A stretch of 37,352 nucleotides of DNA from a virus, in the IMG/VR virus record IMGVR_UViG_3300049043_000075, positions 1 through 37,352 of that record; one strand, 5' to 3'. The notes beneath the pieces are model-generated. The model was not told where the DNA came from and searched no databases. It saw nothing but the letters and a program-made list of their open reading frames with translations. Of this stretch, positions 7,902-15,390 are shown one piece after another. Numbering within the stretch: the stretch's first letter is position 1; every line of letters begins with the position of its first letter. Position numbers and translations under genes: made by a program.

Positions 7902-9791
7902 TACCAGCTATTGACAAATGAATTGTTGGGTTGTTGAGGTCTGCGAGTACGTCTCGCTGGCGTTGCCACTGTATCAATAGATACGATCTTGGCACTGTCA
8001 GTTATCGTACCACATGTTTTTGCAAATTGTGTAAATATGGTTGATTTATTATATCGCTGATATAACAGGTTGAATGCAGCATAGGCATAGACCAAACAGT
8101 CCAATGCCTCGTTTCGGATGCTTGGTGATTTAGTCCATTCGTAAACAGGAAACCCCTTGACATAGCGTATTGTTTTTTTCTCCGATGTTAGCTGTTGATA
8201 AAATTCGGGAGTCAGCTTAGTATTGAAATGAATGTATCCTGCTCCTGGTGTGTTATGAGTCAACCTACCGTACAGAGTGGATTTGATTGTGTCAGTACCG
8301 ACAGGATATACAACTCCACCACGTTTCAAAACCTGTCCACGGATATTAACGTCACATTTGGACGGCTTGCCTATTGGCGGGCGGTTTCGTACGCTCAGTC
8401 CTTTAACTGCAATAACATTCTGCAATTTACGCTCTCTCGAATACTGATACGCTTCGTGTGTGAAATGTCCACCGCTATCGATGGCAATTACATCTGGACA
8501 GCGTTTGTGTCCATTATGCCAGGTCAGTGGTGTTAGCACGGTATCATCTAACTGTTTCCACAGCAATGGTGAACTAGGGTCGCCGTATATCTCCATGTGG
8601 TTTAGTACCCATGCCTGTTCACCATCACCCCATGCAACGAACAAAATTGCTAACCGATTATCCTGTACGTCAACTCCAACAGTAACAATAACAGCACCAT
8701 CTGGCACAATATCAGGATCATAAAATTCAGCACGTTCTGCCAGTCCAGTAGCTCCCAATTTGGCAACATAGTCCTCCTCGAATGTCTCACCAAGGATTGT
8801 ATTTACCCATGTTTTTAGTGATGGTGCATCCGTTTTAGCTCGCAAAAATTCGGATACTATATCAGCCCATGATTTCCAGCCGTAGTGGCGAGTACAACGA
8901 ATTTAGGTGAAATCCAACAACTGTTAGACTCATGGCATGTGCCGTTGGTAACCACCTGCCTGCTGACAACATTTGTGTTTTGTATCGCTCCTCAATCAAT
9001 GCGTTGCAATGTTCACATTTGTATCTAGCAGTAGATGGGTCGCGATTCTCCCAAACTAAATACTGCCATTGTAAATACTGCGTACCACCACAGTGTGGGC
9101 ATGGTACATAGAAACGACGTTGGTCAGTCTGCAAAAATTCACGTTCAATTCGTGACTGGTTGCGGAGCGTCGGAGTACTGCATATAAACAATTTACGCCT
9201 AGGAAATGTAATTGTACGTCGTTCTGCGAGCGATAATGGATCACCCTCGCCCTCTACGTCATATGGGTATGCGTCTACCTCATCCGCAAATAAATATTTG
9301 ATAGGCATTGACCGCAGCCCCGCCGCAGAATTGCTACCAGTAATCATTAGGACACCGCCAGGAAAATCTTTGCTGAACAACGTGTTGCCGCTATCCCGTG
9401 ACCGTGCTGGAAGCACCTTATCTCGCAGCCGTGGAGACTCTTCAATTAGTGTGGCAATCCGTTGTTTACTGAACCGCATAGCAATATCAACCGTTGGCTG
9501 TATCGCTAGGACCGGTCCTGGGAATTGGTCAATAATCGCACCAAGCCAATTGTTACCCGCCTCAGTTTTACCAACCTGTGCGCCAGCCATAAATACAACA
9601 CGCTGCGTCGGACTGCATGGCGATAGTTCATCCATAATTTCACGTAGATATGGCGTGCGTTCAGTACGCCACCGACCTGGTTCTGCGCTGGATTTACCAG
9701 ATAGGTATCGATACTGGTCTGCCCATTCGCTAACCGTTATCTCCTGCTCAGGTTCTAGGTAATCAGCGAAAATGTCACTGACGGATTTCAC
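7901..9791 (-). CDS. Terminase large subunit, GpA type, one frameshift
   Basis: GTG at 9791 (MKSVSDIFADYLEPEQEITV) overlaps the small terminase end. N-terminal ATPase part: WRTERTPYLREIMDELSP, a Walker A-like AGAQVGKTEAGNN near residue 68, a Walker B-like YLFADEVDAYP near residue 167, and a CPHCGG ... CEHCN zinc-binding pair. The frame breaks near 8870 between NSLYSPL and GWKSWADIV because of one extra base, then continues to 7901 with the nuclease half: TVGVDVQDNRLAILFVAWGD, DVIAIDSGGHFTHEAY and NEALDCLVYAYAAFN. Reconstructed length is about 629 residues, close to lambda gpA (641). It cuts the concatemer and drives ATP-dependent packaging at the portal. Confidence 0.93.
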
Positions 9792-10255
9792 CTGCCACCT
9801 CCCGTAATGCGTTAGTTAGTTCAGCCGTTAGTAACGCATGGACAGCAGATGGATCTGACTCTGCTGCCATTAGATGTGCAATGCGATCTGGGATACTCAG
9901 TATCAGCTCCCTGAGTAGTCCGTGCAATCCTCGCCTGCTCCCGTCCTACCTCGTCAGCCGATACTAATTGTTGACGCTGGGACTGATATGCTAATTCTGC
10001 GAGCAGTGCCTTGTAATATTCGTGTTTCGCCCGACTATCGTTGATGCTAGGGTATTCAGTCGCATTAGTTGGTAATGCGCCCTGCTGCTCAAAATAACGT
10101 GGATTGGTAGAACGATTCCACTCCTCATCCGCTACCGTTGGGTCAATCTCCCATTTGCCATTTTTCTGTGTAGCAGTAATTCTATTTTCGTCGATAGCTT
10201 TTTTGACAGACTGCCGTGTACATCCACGATGGTCTGCGTACTCTGATAAATTCAT
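9775..10255 (-). CDS. Terminase small subunit, Nu1-like, one frameshift
   Basis: ATG at 10255 (MNLSEYADHRGCTRQSVKKA) with GGAGGG eight bases upstream; the longer open frame from 10375 would overlap a terminator and is rejected. The N-terminal 45 residues form a winged helix-turn-helix of the Nu1 kind (SEYADHRGCTRQSVKKAIDE, then ITATQKNGKWEIDP). The middle is helical (RAKHEYYKALLAELAYQSQR, LVSADEVGREQARIART). One extra A near 9918 breaks the frame; corrected, it continues LRELILSIPDRIAHLMAAES and LLTAELTNALREVAGEIRQ to 9775, overlapping the large subunit start by 17 nt. It binds the packaging site and recruits the large subunit. Reconstructed length is about 160 residues. Confidence 0.88.
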
Positions 10256-10304
10256 ATGAAAAACCCTCCAATGTTTACAGAGTAGCACATCGGAGGTGAA
10301 TACT

Positions 10305-10328
10305 AAAAACCCCACCTGGTGGTGGGGT
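10305..10328 (-). terminator. Rho-independent terminator after the 10335..10550 gene
   Basis: On the minus strand an 8-bp perfect stem ACCCCACC/GGTGGGGT with a 4-nt loop (ACCA) is followed by five T. It lies between the stop of the small cassette gene and the small terminase gene, and would separate early cassette transcription from the late operon. Confidence 0.85.
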
Positions 10329-10334
10329 CTTCGG

Positions 10335-10550
10335 TTAACTATACCAGCGGTAGATGTTGAGGATGTCAGTTTCAATGAACTGAACTTGGTCGTTCTCGAC
10401 CTCTAGGATGTAGACTAGCCCCTGCTCAAGCTCCTCAGATGTGAGGTCTAGGGAGGTGATTGGTACCCATCCATCTGGAGTACCGTTGAGCTCGAGGCTT
10501 ACCTGTACCCACTGGGCGAGTACTTGAGTGAATTTTTGTGCTATCGTCAT
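10335..10550 (-). CDS. Small hypothetical protein, promoter-cassette gene
   Basis: Start ATG at 10550 (MTIAQKFTQVLAQWVQVSLE) is chosen because AAAGGAGCCGAC precedes it, the leader shared by several small genes here; the longer open frame from 10571 has no such site. It gives 71 residues, acidic in the second half (TSEELEQGLVYILEVENDQV), with no recognised domain. The gene has its own promoter (TTGACA at 10618-10623) and terminator (10305-10328), so it is an independent transcription unit placed just before the packaging genes. Function is unknown. Confidence 0.75.
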   Translation of the reverse strand: MTIAQKFTQVLAQWVQVSLELNGTPDGWVPITSLDLTSEELEQGLVYILEVENDQVQFIETDILNIYRWYS

Positions 10551-10594
10551 TGTCGGCTCCTTTGCGCTCACTGCGCGTATCTGTCTACATAAAT

Positions 10595-10623
10595 ATAGTA
10601 GTTCTATATGTACACATTGTCAA
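10595..10623 (-). promoter_or_regulatory. Sigma-70-type promoter of the 10335..10550 gene
   Basis: Minus strand: TTGACA (10623..10618), 17-bp spacer containing CATATAGAAC, then TACTAT (10600..10595). Upstream is the AT-rich tract AAAAAATTTTCTGAAAA, also seen before three other promoters here. The spacer and -10 hold TAGAACTAC, the reverse complement of GTAGTTCTA, the core of the iterons at 14954-15090. Confidence 0.75.
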
Positions 10624-10669
10624 CTATTTTCAGAAAATTTTTTCTGCTCATAATGACAATGCGTACAGA

Positions 10670-10837
10670 CTATAGCGGGAACAGTGTACGAATGGTACGT
10701 TTTGCCTCGGTAACATTTTTGCCGAGGAATTCGCCATTGTCGCCTAAATGACGTGGTTCACAGAATACAACAAACCATCCAACAAACCGACGAAATTCGA
10801 CAACAACATCATCATCCTCGATGCGTTCATCGAGCAT
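10670..10837 (-). CDS. Small hypothetical protein
   Basis: The open frame could begin with TTG at 10882, overlapping the annealing-protein gene, but ATG at 10837 (MLDERIEDDDVVVEFRRFVG) has AGGAG nine bases upstream and is preferred. It gives 55 residues: an acidic start, then WFVVFCEPRHLGDNGEFLG and a basic end (EAKRTIRTLF). No family is recognised. It follows the RecT-like gene closely and is probably cotranscribed with it. Its end lies about 50 bases from the promoter of the next cassette. Confidence 0.55.
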   Translation of the reverse strand: MLDERIEDDDVVVEFRRFVGWFVVFCEPRHLGDNGEFLGKNVTEAKRTIRTLFPL

Positions 10838-10856
10838 TTGCTGAAGCTCCTGCTGT

Positions 10857-11450
10857 TTAGTCTTGTGCGTTGGTCGTGGCAATGTCCATCGCCTCCTGTT
10901 CAGAATACAAACCGTTTAGAATTTCTGGACAATACACGCGCCCGAAAAATGCGGCTGCCCTGTATTGTAGCATCAGCTCTGGCATGCTTGACCATTTGCT
11001 ACCTTTTTTAGTAGACCATCCCTCGACGGTTGCCATCTCCAATGTCACGGTAGCACCACGTATCACCTCGCCAGTAGCTCGCTCAGTAGCGTATGCAGTG
11101 CAGGCGTTGCGCTCCTTATTAAACTCAAATTTGAGTGTAGTGAACCTGCGACTGGAGTTGATGGCAGCAATTATAAACTGGCTACTCCAACTCGGTCTGC
11201 CGTGGATAATATGCAGGTTTTGCATTACCATCAATGGTGCCATGTTTAACCTGGTAGAAATCTCCAACGCTATCAAGCAGTTGGCAACATTACCACGAAA
11301 AGCCTCTGGTACTAGGTCAGAACTAGACAATGCCTTGCTCATGCGTTGGGCTAGGTCAAACGCTGTAGTACCTGTTACTGGGTTGAATACTGCGGCTGGT
11401 TGTGGTTCAACGGGTACAATAGCCGTGGGTTCATCAAATATCTCTGTCAT
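10857..11450 (-). CDS. RecT-like single-strand annealing protein
   Basis: ATG at 11450 with ACACACACAGGAGATGAC upstream. It has 197 residues. The middle contains NVANCLIALEISTRLNMAPL, MVMQNLHIIHGRPSWSSQFI, IAAINSSRRFTTLKFEF, GEVIRGATVTLEMATVEGW and SMPELMLQYRAAAFFGRVYC. The order of an AL...LNL.P...QN(L)Y.I.G.P...SQF...I segment followed by a W..MP..ML.YRA..FF....P segment is that of RecT-family annealing proteins, which coat single strands and pair homologous DNA during phage recombination. No exonuclease partner (YqaJ or RecE-like) was seen next to it. The companion gene downstream is too small. The call is from pattern recognition without a search. Confidence 0.65.
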   Translation of the reverse strand: MTEIFDEPTAIVPVEPQPAAVFNPVTGTTAFDLAQRMSKALSSSDLVPEAFRGNVANCLIALEISTRLNMAPLMVMQNLHIIHGRPSWSSQFIIAAINSSRRFTTLKFEFNKERNACTAYATERATGEVIRGATVTLEMATVEGWSTKKGSKWSSMPELMLQYRAAAFFGRVYCPEILNGLYSEQEAMDIATTNAQD

Positions 11451-11483
11451 GTCATCTCCTGTGTGTGTTCAGAATTGTTCTAT

Positions 11484-11518
11484 CACGTTGTAGCAAGAGG
11501 TGCACTAACTACAACGTG
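11484..11518. repeat. Perfect 10-bp inverted repeat with GAGGTGCACTAA loop
   Basis: CACGTTGTAG (11484-11493) pairs perfectly with CTACAACGTG (11509-11518). The 15-nt loop on the plus strand contains GAGGTGCACTAA, one base longer than the loop of the five intergenic hairpins described elsewhere. Here that loop word is on the strand opposite to the neighbouring genes. It lies between the 11597..12166 gene and the RecT-like gene and might act as a terminator-like or regulatory hairpin. No T-run follows on either strand. Confidence 0.6.
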
Positions 11519-11596
11519 AAGGAGGGGTAAATGGTCATCCGCTGTGCTTCAGATGAACCATTGTCAATATAACATAAAGCGGCACAATTTAGTCCA

Positions 11597-12166
11597 TCAA
11601 AAAACCTCTGGGTTATTAAAGATAGCTATCTTGAGTCCTTCTGCTTTCATAAAATCCCAGTAAATAACAATAAAACTTGCGTTTTCTGTACGCTCCTCCT
11701 TTACATGCTTTTCATTCTGAATTTCGCCTTGTTCAAACCTAGTACAAATATTAATTAAATCAATTGTTCTGCACATTGCCAGATTAATTAATTTGCCCTG
11801 CCTTTTTGGAGGTGCTATATAGGATTGAACTGTTAGGTAAGGATAAATGAAACCTCTTTGACTATCAATGGCTTCTCTTCGTTTTTCATATTCAGTCTTC
11901 GTGCCAGAGTCTCTATTATATCGAATTGTAAATGTGCGATACGATACATCTACCCATTGAATCCTATTAGCAATTCCTCGTACCTGACCATTACAAATAT
12001 GCAAGACATCTATACCGCTATAAGTATCAAGCGCTTTTAATGTTTCATCTTTTGAACCCTCAATAAGAACAAGCTCCCCACCATCAACCCAAGGCTTTAT
12101 AATAGGCGATACAACACGTTGAAAATCAAATGAACTATCACTCAAATCCTCACGAAAACTTGACAT
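11597..12166 (-). CDS. Unknown companion of the methyltransferase, possible nuclease
   Basis: ATG at 12166 (MSSFREDLSDSSFDFQRVVS) with GAGGG upstream, overlapping the methyltransferase end by 17 nt; the longer frame to 12283 lies inside that gene. It has 189 residues. Visible parts: VLIEGSKDETLKALDTYSGI, then DVLHICNGQVRGIANRIQW, a beta-like TFTIRYNRDSGTKTEYEKRR and FIYPYLTVQSYI. The GID...(x9)...RIQ arrangement could be a variant restriction-type nuclease core (D ... xxQ/K), and the position right after a DNA methyltransferase would fit, but I cannot support that beyond pattern and context. It could also be a host-interaction protein. Translational coupling with the methyltransferase is likely. 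Confidence 0.6.
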   Translation of the reverse strand: MSSFREDLSDSSFDFQRVVSPIIKPWVDGGELVLIEGSKDETLKALDTYSGIDVLHICNGQVRGIANRIQWVDVSYRTFTIRYNRDSGTKTEYEKRREAIDSQRGFIYPYLTVQSYIAPPKRQGKLINLAMCRTIDLINICTRFEQGEIQNEKHVKEERTENASFIVIYWDFMKAEGLKIAIFNNPEVF

Positions 12167-13436
12167 AGCACCCTCTAGCCTCTGCAATTTTAAGATTTTC
12201 AATAGACACATCACATCCCAAACCGACACGCCCCAACTTTGAAGCTGAGATGAGAAATGTCCCTGTGCAGGCAAACGGATCAATAACTGTATCGCCTGGT
12301 CTTGTGCAATGCCTAATAAACCGATTTGCCAGTTCTAACGGCTTTTGCCATTCATGATACCTGTCACCCTGCCTGCCATCAGGTGCTGAAATATCCTGTA
12401 CTGAAAATTGCTCGACCATAACAGGAGAATCCAAAGGTGGCGCATCTTTACCAACGTAATAGAGTATAGCCTGCCAGTTTAATTTGTATCTATGAGATGG
12501 AGTTGGTCCTAGCGCGTTGCGATACGTCCATACTAAAACTTGGTCAGGCATAGCAACGGAGAGATAGGTATGCAACTCCTCTGGATATGCTCCAATACAA
12601 ATAAATGCTCTACCCGTTGGCTTTACCTTGCTCAATGCCAAAGGCAACCAAGAAGCAGCAAAATCTACAATGTTTGTTACATCGGTTGAGTATGGAGGAT
12701 TGGTTAGCAGTAAATCGGCTGGCTCTTGTCTGGATAACCATTCAATAGCGTCTGCAACTTCTAAAGACGGCTTACCAACGGGAGAGACTGCAACCTGCTT
12801 GGCAACAGCCTCCTCTCTCTCCAATTGCTTTTGCTGTTTCTTAGCTTGCGATATTGTGACTTTGCCTTCTTTAATTTGTTGATGCACGTCTGGTGATGTT
12901 TGCCTAAGTTTCTTAGCATCCGATACATATTGGCGGTTAGTGCCCAGGACGGTGGCAGCCTTGGCAGTGGATCGGTTTTGGTTGGGGTCTGAAATTGCGT
13001 CAATTTTTTGACTAGATTTCTCTTCTTTGCTGGGTCTGCCAACGTTAGCGGCATATCGCTCTTTAGCTTGCCGTTCTAGCTCTGCCAACAGATCTTCTAG
13101 CTCAACCCCGATCGCTGCCTTCTGACTGCTACTTAAGTGCCTGCGCTCCAGGTTCCAACTAATAACGGCTTGCAGTGCTTGGTTCTCATCCCCTGTAAAC
13201 TGCCTAAACTCAGGCGTGATACCAGACTGTAAGCATGCTTTATACCGATTTCTACCATCTAAAATTTTGCCTTGAAATAGCCAGACTTTTTCTCTTAAGC
13301 CATGCTGTTTTATATTTTCAACCAACGACGAAAACTCATCAGCCTGCATCATTGGAAATAAATCAGCAAACTGATGAAACTCGATATTCTCTACGTCAGA
13401 TAAATTGCTAAAATTAAACATAGTTAACCAATCCAT
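12150..13436 (-). CDS. ParB-domain DNA methyltransferase (N4/N6-type)
   Basis: I take ATG at 13436 (MDWLTMFNFSNLSDVENIEF), although the frame is open back to a GTG at 13499. About 428 residues. Residues about 20-105: ParB/sulfiredoxin-like domain with a GKILDGRNRYKACL box. About 105-215: helical HTH part (LSSSQKAAIGVELE, STAKAATVLGTNRQYVSDAK), then a KKQQKQLEREEA linker. C-terminal half: methyltransferase with catalytic NPPY (near 246-249), HEWQKP, and the S-adenosylmethionine-binding motif IDPFACTGTFL near 385-395. The order NPPY before the SAM motif marks a beta-class amino-methyltransferase. In phages such proteins usually protect DNA from restriction or alter regulation. A strong SD-like AGGAGGAG lies about 27 nt before the ATG, within an inverted repeat. 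Confidence 0.85.
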   Translation of the reverse strand: MDWLTMFNFSNLSDVENIEFHQFADLFPMMQADEFSSLVENIKQHGLREKVWLFQGKILDGRNRYKACLQSGITPEFRQFTGDENQALQAVISWNLERRHLSSSQKAAIGVELEDLLAELERQAKERYAANVGRPSKEEKSSQKIDAISDPNQNRSTAKAATVLGTNRQYVSDAKKLRQTSPDVHQQIKEGKVTISQAKKQQKQLEREEAVAKQVAVSPVGKPSLEVADAIEWLSRQEPADLLLTNPPYSTDVTNIVDFAASWLPLALSKVKPTGRAFICIGAYPEELHTYLSVAMPDQVLVWTYRNALGPTPSHRYKLNWQAILYYVGKDAPPLDSPVMVEQFSVQDISAPDGRQGDRYHEWQKPLELANRFIRHCTRPGDTVIDPFACTGTFLISASKLGRVGLGCDVSIENLKIAEARGCYVKFS

Positions 13437-13463
13437 GTTAGGTTGACCGTGGCAGATATGCAA

Positions 13464-13484
13464 CTCCTCCTGTGTCCTCAGGAG
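13464..13484 (-). promoter_or_regulatory. Hairpin that could hide an SD-like site near the methyltransferase start
   Basis: On the minus strand CTCCTG and CAGGAG flank a short AGGACA loop, and the right arm runs into AGGAGGAG. Folding would pair the only strong SD-like sequence in front of the methyltransferase gene, which suggests translational control. No functional proof can be seen. Confidence 0.35.
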
Positions 13485-13526
13485 GCGTTTGCGCCACACT
13501 GTTATTTTAACATACTACAATCTGAA

Positions 13527-13549
13527 ACTGCGTTAGTCACCTCCGCAGT
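13527..13549 (-). ncRNA. SD-loop hairpin (copy a)
   Basis: Minus strand: ACTGCG, loop GAGGTGACTAA, CGCAGT. The 6-bp stem differs in sequence from the other copies while the 11-nt loop is identical. It lies just after the stop of the 13556..13855 gene and 27 nt before the first possible start (GTG 13499) of the methyltransferase frame. Confidence 0.65.
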
Positions 13550-13555
13550 ATTATA

Positions 13556-13855
13556 TTACTCAACCTCTGTCACTGCCAGCAACTCCTGAATTGCTACCAC
13601 CCAGCGGATGTTACCGCCAATGGTGAGGTCATGCACGCCATGAGTGATGACGGCGTATAGCTGACGAAACTCGCCACTAGTGACTTCGTAGTAGAATTTA
13701 GAATTGGCAATCTGACGAGTCTTGGAGTTACTCAACTCCAAAGCCTTAGCAATTATCTTGGAGTCGAAATAGATCCTGTCTCGTCCAGGTGCTTGCCAGC
13801 GTTTACCACCAATGGCAATCATTTTCTTAATTAGGGTTTTTTCAGTGGTATTCAT
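13556..13855 (-). CDS. Small hypothetical protein
   Basis: ATG at 13855 with CACACACAAGGAGCCCGCT upstream. It has 99 residues with the N-terminus MNTTEKTLIKKMIAIGGKRW, then RDRIYFDSKIIAKALELSNS with an AKALELSNSKTRQIANSKFY stretch that could be a helix-turn-helix, followed by beta-like YYEVTSGEFRQLYAVI and a hydrophobic C-terminus (IRWVVAIQELLAV). It is flanked on both sides by SD-loop hairpins. No family is recognised. It is probably expressed from the promoter at 14201-14229 together with the gene at 13925..14167. Confidence 0.7.
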   Translation of the reverse strand: MNTTEKTLIKKMIAIGGKRWQAPGRDRIYFDSKIIAKALELSNSKTRQIANSKFYYEVTSGEFRQLYAVITHGVHDLTIGGNIRWVVAIQELLAVTEVE

Positions 13856-13888
13856 AGCGGGCTCCTTGTGTGTGTAATGTGTGTATTC

Positions 13889-13911
13889 TGGCGGTTAGTC
13901 ACCTCCCGCCA
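13889..13911 (-). ncRNA. SD-loop hairpin (copy b)
   Basis: Minus strand: TGGCGG, loop GAGGTGACTAA, CCGCCA. It is followed 33 nt later by the ATG of the 13556..13855 gene. About 50 bases around it, including the CACACACAAGGAG leader, are nearly identical to the copy at 22818-22840 on the other strand. Confidence 0.7.
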
Positions 13912-13924
13912 ACTGACTGGTCAG

Positions 13925-14167
13925 TTAATTGCCAGCGGGAGTAAATACATCCCAATATTGATAAAGGTCAACCCAAAATTTATTACTTGGGTCAATAGAA
14001 CTCAAGTAATAAGTCTTGTCCCCGTGGATGGTTTTGGTTAAAACCCTATCAGAAAGGTTAGAGATAACCCAGTTCATAAACGATTCCCAGTTGGGATAAT
14101 CGTAAATACTTGGGATATTGCAGCAGTCAATGTTGTCTGCGGTGAAGGCGATAATAAATTCAGTCAT
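13925..14167 (-). CDS. Small hypothetical protein, promoter-cassette gene
   Basis: ATG at 14167 with CCCCAGGAGCCGACCG upstream, the common cassette leader. It has 80 residues, is rich in tryptophan and tyrosine (YDYPNWESFMNWVISNLSDR, FWVDLYQYWDVF) and acidic. It has its own strong promoter (TTGACA, 17 bp, TATATT). The amino-acid make-up resembles small phage host-takeover or antirepressor-like proteins in general, but no family is recognised. An SD-loop hairpin follows its stop codon. Confidence 0.7.
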   Translation of the reverse strand: MTEFIIAFTADNIDCCNIPSIYDYPNWESFMNWVISNLSDRVLTKTIHGDKTYYLSSIDPSNKFWVDLYQYWDVFTPAGN

Positions 14168-14200
14168 CGGTCGGCTCCTGGGGTGTGAAACTACTCTTTT

Positions 14201-14229
14201 AATATAGTATTTCTATAAATAGTTGTCAA
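14201..14229 (-). promoter_or_regulatory. Strong sigma-70-type promoter of the 13925..14167 gene
   Basis: Minus strand: TTGACA (14229..14224), 17-bp spacer containing TTTATAGAAATAC, then TATATT (14206..14201). The upstream tract TTTTCTGAAAAACGC is almost identical to that before the promoter at 22427. Divergent to the plus-strand gene at 14312. Confidence 0.85.
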
Positions 14230-14311
14230 GCGTTTTTCAGAAAATTTTTTAGAATTTTGTATTCATAGTCTATGCTATGATCTGACGTAATTCATTCATG
14301 TAGGAGCCACC
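14230..14311 (+). promoter_or_regulatory. Divergent control region, weak rightward promoter
   Basis: The rightward gene at 14312 has TATGCT/TATGAT-like -10 words at about 14271-14281 with a weak TTTAGA or TTGTAT upstream, and a GTAGGAGCCACC binding site. The AT-rich tract between the two promoters is shared. The rightward promoter is much weaker by consensus than the leftward one. Confidence 0.4.
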
Positions 14312-14599
14312 ATGTTTTACCGCTTTCGTGGATACAAAGATTTAACCGACCCAGAGCCCGTATTGCTCCCGTTCATCATCAACATCCAGCACGTCCTATA
14401 CACTGAACAGCGTGATGATTGGCGCTGGGCACGCGCATCACGGTTCAGAGACCAGCCAGTGTTAATCATCTGGCTAAACTGCACCCGTGGTGAAATCAGC
14501 CAGGATGCTGAAACAAATCGGTTTACCCCACATCGCCTGTACCTAGTGGGACGTGAAACAATCGACGAATTTCACGATATTCTGCTACAGTGCAAATAG
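14312..14599 (+). CDS. Small hypothetical protein before the replication gene
   Basis: ATG at 14312 preceded by TAGGAGCCACC. It has 95 residues: MFYRFRGYKDLTDPEPVLLP, INIQHVLYTEQRDDWRWARA, RDQPVLIIWLNCTRGEISQD and a C-terminus GRETIDEFHDILLQC. It looks like a compact alpha/beta protein with an internal strand-rich part, with no recognised family. A strong terminator begins 14 bases after the stop codon, so it forms its own short unit, and the replication gene lies behind that terminator. Confidence 0.7.
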   Translation: MFYRFRGYKDLTDPEPVLLPFIINIQHVLYTEQRDDWRWARASRFRDQPVLIIWLNCTRGEISQDAETNRFTPHRLYLVGRETIDEFHDILLQCK

Positions 14600-14612
14600 G
14601 AAAGCAAAGCTG

Positions 14613-14645
14613 AAGCGCAGTTATTACGACTGCGCTTTTTTTTTC
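14613..14645 (+). terminator. Rho-independent terminator between 14599 and the O-like gene
   Basis: AAGCGCAGT pairs with ACTGCGCTT around a 7-nt loop (TATTACG) and is followed by about nine T. It precedes the replication gene start, so replication-gene expression would need readthrough or antitermination, or a promoter within the region. Confidence 0.85.
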
Positions 14646-14663
14646 ATCGCCTCGGAGTTTGGC

Positions 14664-15286
14664 GTGTACACACAGATACCTAACGAATTATTCGACTACC
14701 TGCCATCGCTCTCTGGAGCAGCCACTAAAATCCTCATGATAGTCGCTCGTCGTACCTACGGATGGCATAAATCTACTGCACAAATATCAATGAATACATT
14801 TGAAGAGCTGACTGGTTTGTCACGTTCTAGTGTTGCCCGTGCAATTACAGAACTAGGCAATGCTGGACTGCTCCATGTTCAACGTCTTAAAATCGATACC
14901 GTTAACGAGGTCAATTGTTACGAAATACTATTGCCTGTGGAAAACTCAAATGAGGGTAGTTCTAAAATGAAACTACCCCTACCAAGTCATCACAGGCTCA
15001 AAACAAGACAGAGCATACAGTACAGGAGTTATCCACAGGAGAGGGGGGTAGTTCTAAAATGAAACTAGGGGTAGTTCTAAAATCGAACTTATATAAAGAA
15101 AAATATAAAGAAAGAAAATTAAAGAAAGGCTCGGATGAGCTTGCGCTTGTGGAGAACCATGATCCAGTGGTTACAGAGGCTAAACCAAACATGGTATGTC
15201 CAACGTGTGGAGTACCATCAACTCAATTTGAATTGCAACGATATGGCTGTTGTCAGTTCTGTTTTGTTAAATCTACGAGACTGTAG
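14664..15286 (+). CDS. Replication initiator, phage O-like, one frameshift
   Basis: GTG at 14664 (VYTQIPNELFDYLPSLSGAA) with CGGAG six bases upstream. The N-terminal 85 residues match the phage replication protein O N-terminal winged helix: TKILMIVARRTYGWHKSTAQ, ISMNTFEELTGLSRSSVARA and ITELGNAGLLHV. The frame breaks near 14978 (one C missing from CCCC); restored, it reads TKSSQAQNKTEHTVQELSTG, continues KERKLKKGSDELALVE and ends with a putative zinc ribbon MVCPTCGVPSTQFELQ...CCQFC at 15286. The total is about 207 residues. The iterons and an AT-rich purine tract lie inside the gene, as in lambda O. It probably binds them and opens the origin. No DnaC-like loader or helicase gene follows. Confidence 0.82.
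14954..15125 (+). other. Putative replication origin inside the O-like gene
   Basis: Three copies of an imperfect palindromic iteron share the core GTAGTTCTAAAAT: 14954-14978 (arms GGGTAGTT/AACTACCC, perfect 8-bp dyad with centre CTAAAATGA), 15046-15070 and 15068-15090. The last two overlap by three bases. They are followed by an AT-rich stretch with strong purine bias (15085-15125, e.g. AAAGAAAGAAAATTAAAG), like the lambda ori with O-binding iterons next to an easily melted tract. A GTTATCCACAGG, which resembles a DnaA box, lies at 15028-15039. Confidence 0.75.
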
Positions 15287-15314
15287 GGCAACATTGTTGC
15301 GCCGAATTTTGTTA

Positions 15315-15339
15315 ACGCTAAGAAGCAATTTCTTAGCGT
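15315..15339 (+). terminator. Hairpin after the O-like gene, possible terminator
   Basis: ACGCTAAGAA pairs perfectly over 10 bp with TTCTTAGCGT around loop GCAAT. It is followed by a pyrimidine-rich CTCTTACTCT instead of a clean T-run, so termination may be weak. It lies 29 nt after the stop of the O-like gene. Confidence 0.55.
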
Positions 15340-15390
15340 CTCTTACTCTACCCTTATCTATAACTAAAACTTATTAGCCTACTCTTATTC

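Noticed and set aside
9160-9762. 200-codon open frame on the plus strand
   Set aside because: It is a shadow of the large terminase ATPase region; composition is Ser/Arg-rich and the opposite strand has clear Walker motifs.
10870-11493. 207-codon open frame on the plus strand opposite the RecT-like gene
   Set aside because: No ribosome binding site, unnatural composition, and the minus-strand frame shows a recognisable recombinase pattern and a good leader.
13100-13125. HIP1-type octamer as a sign of a cyanobacterial genome
   Set aside because: Only partial matches such as CGATCGC were noticed, so it gives no support for host assignment.
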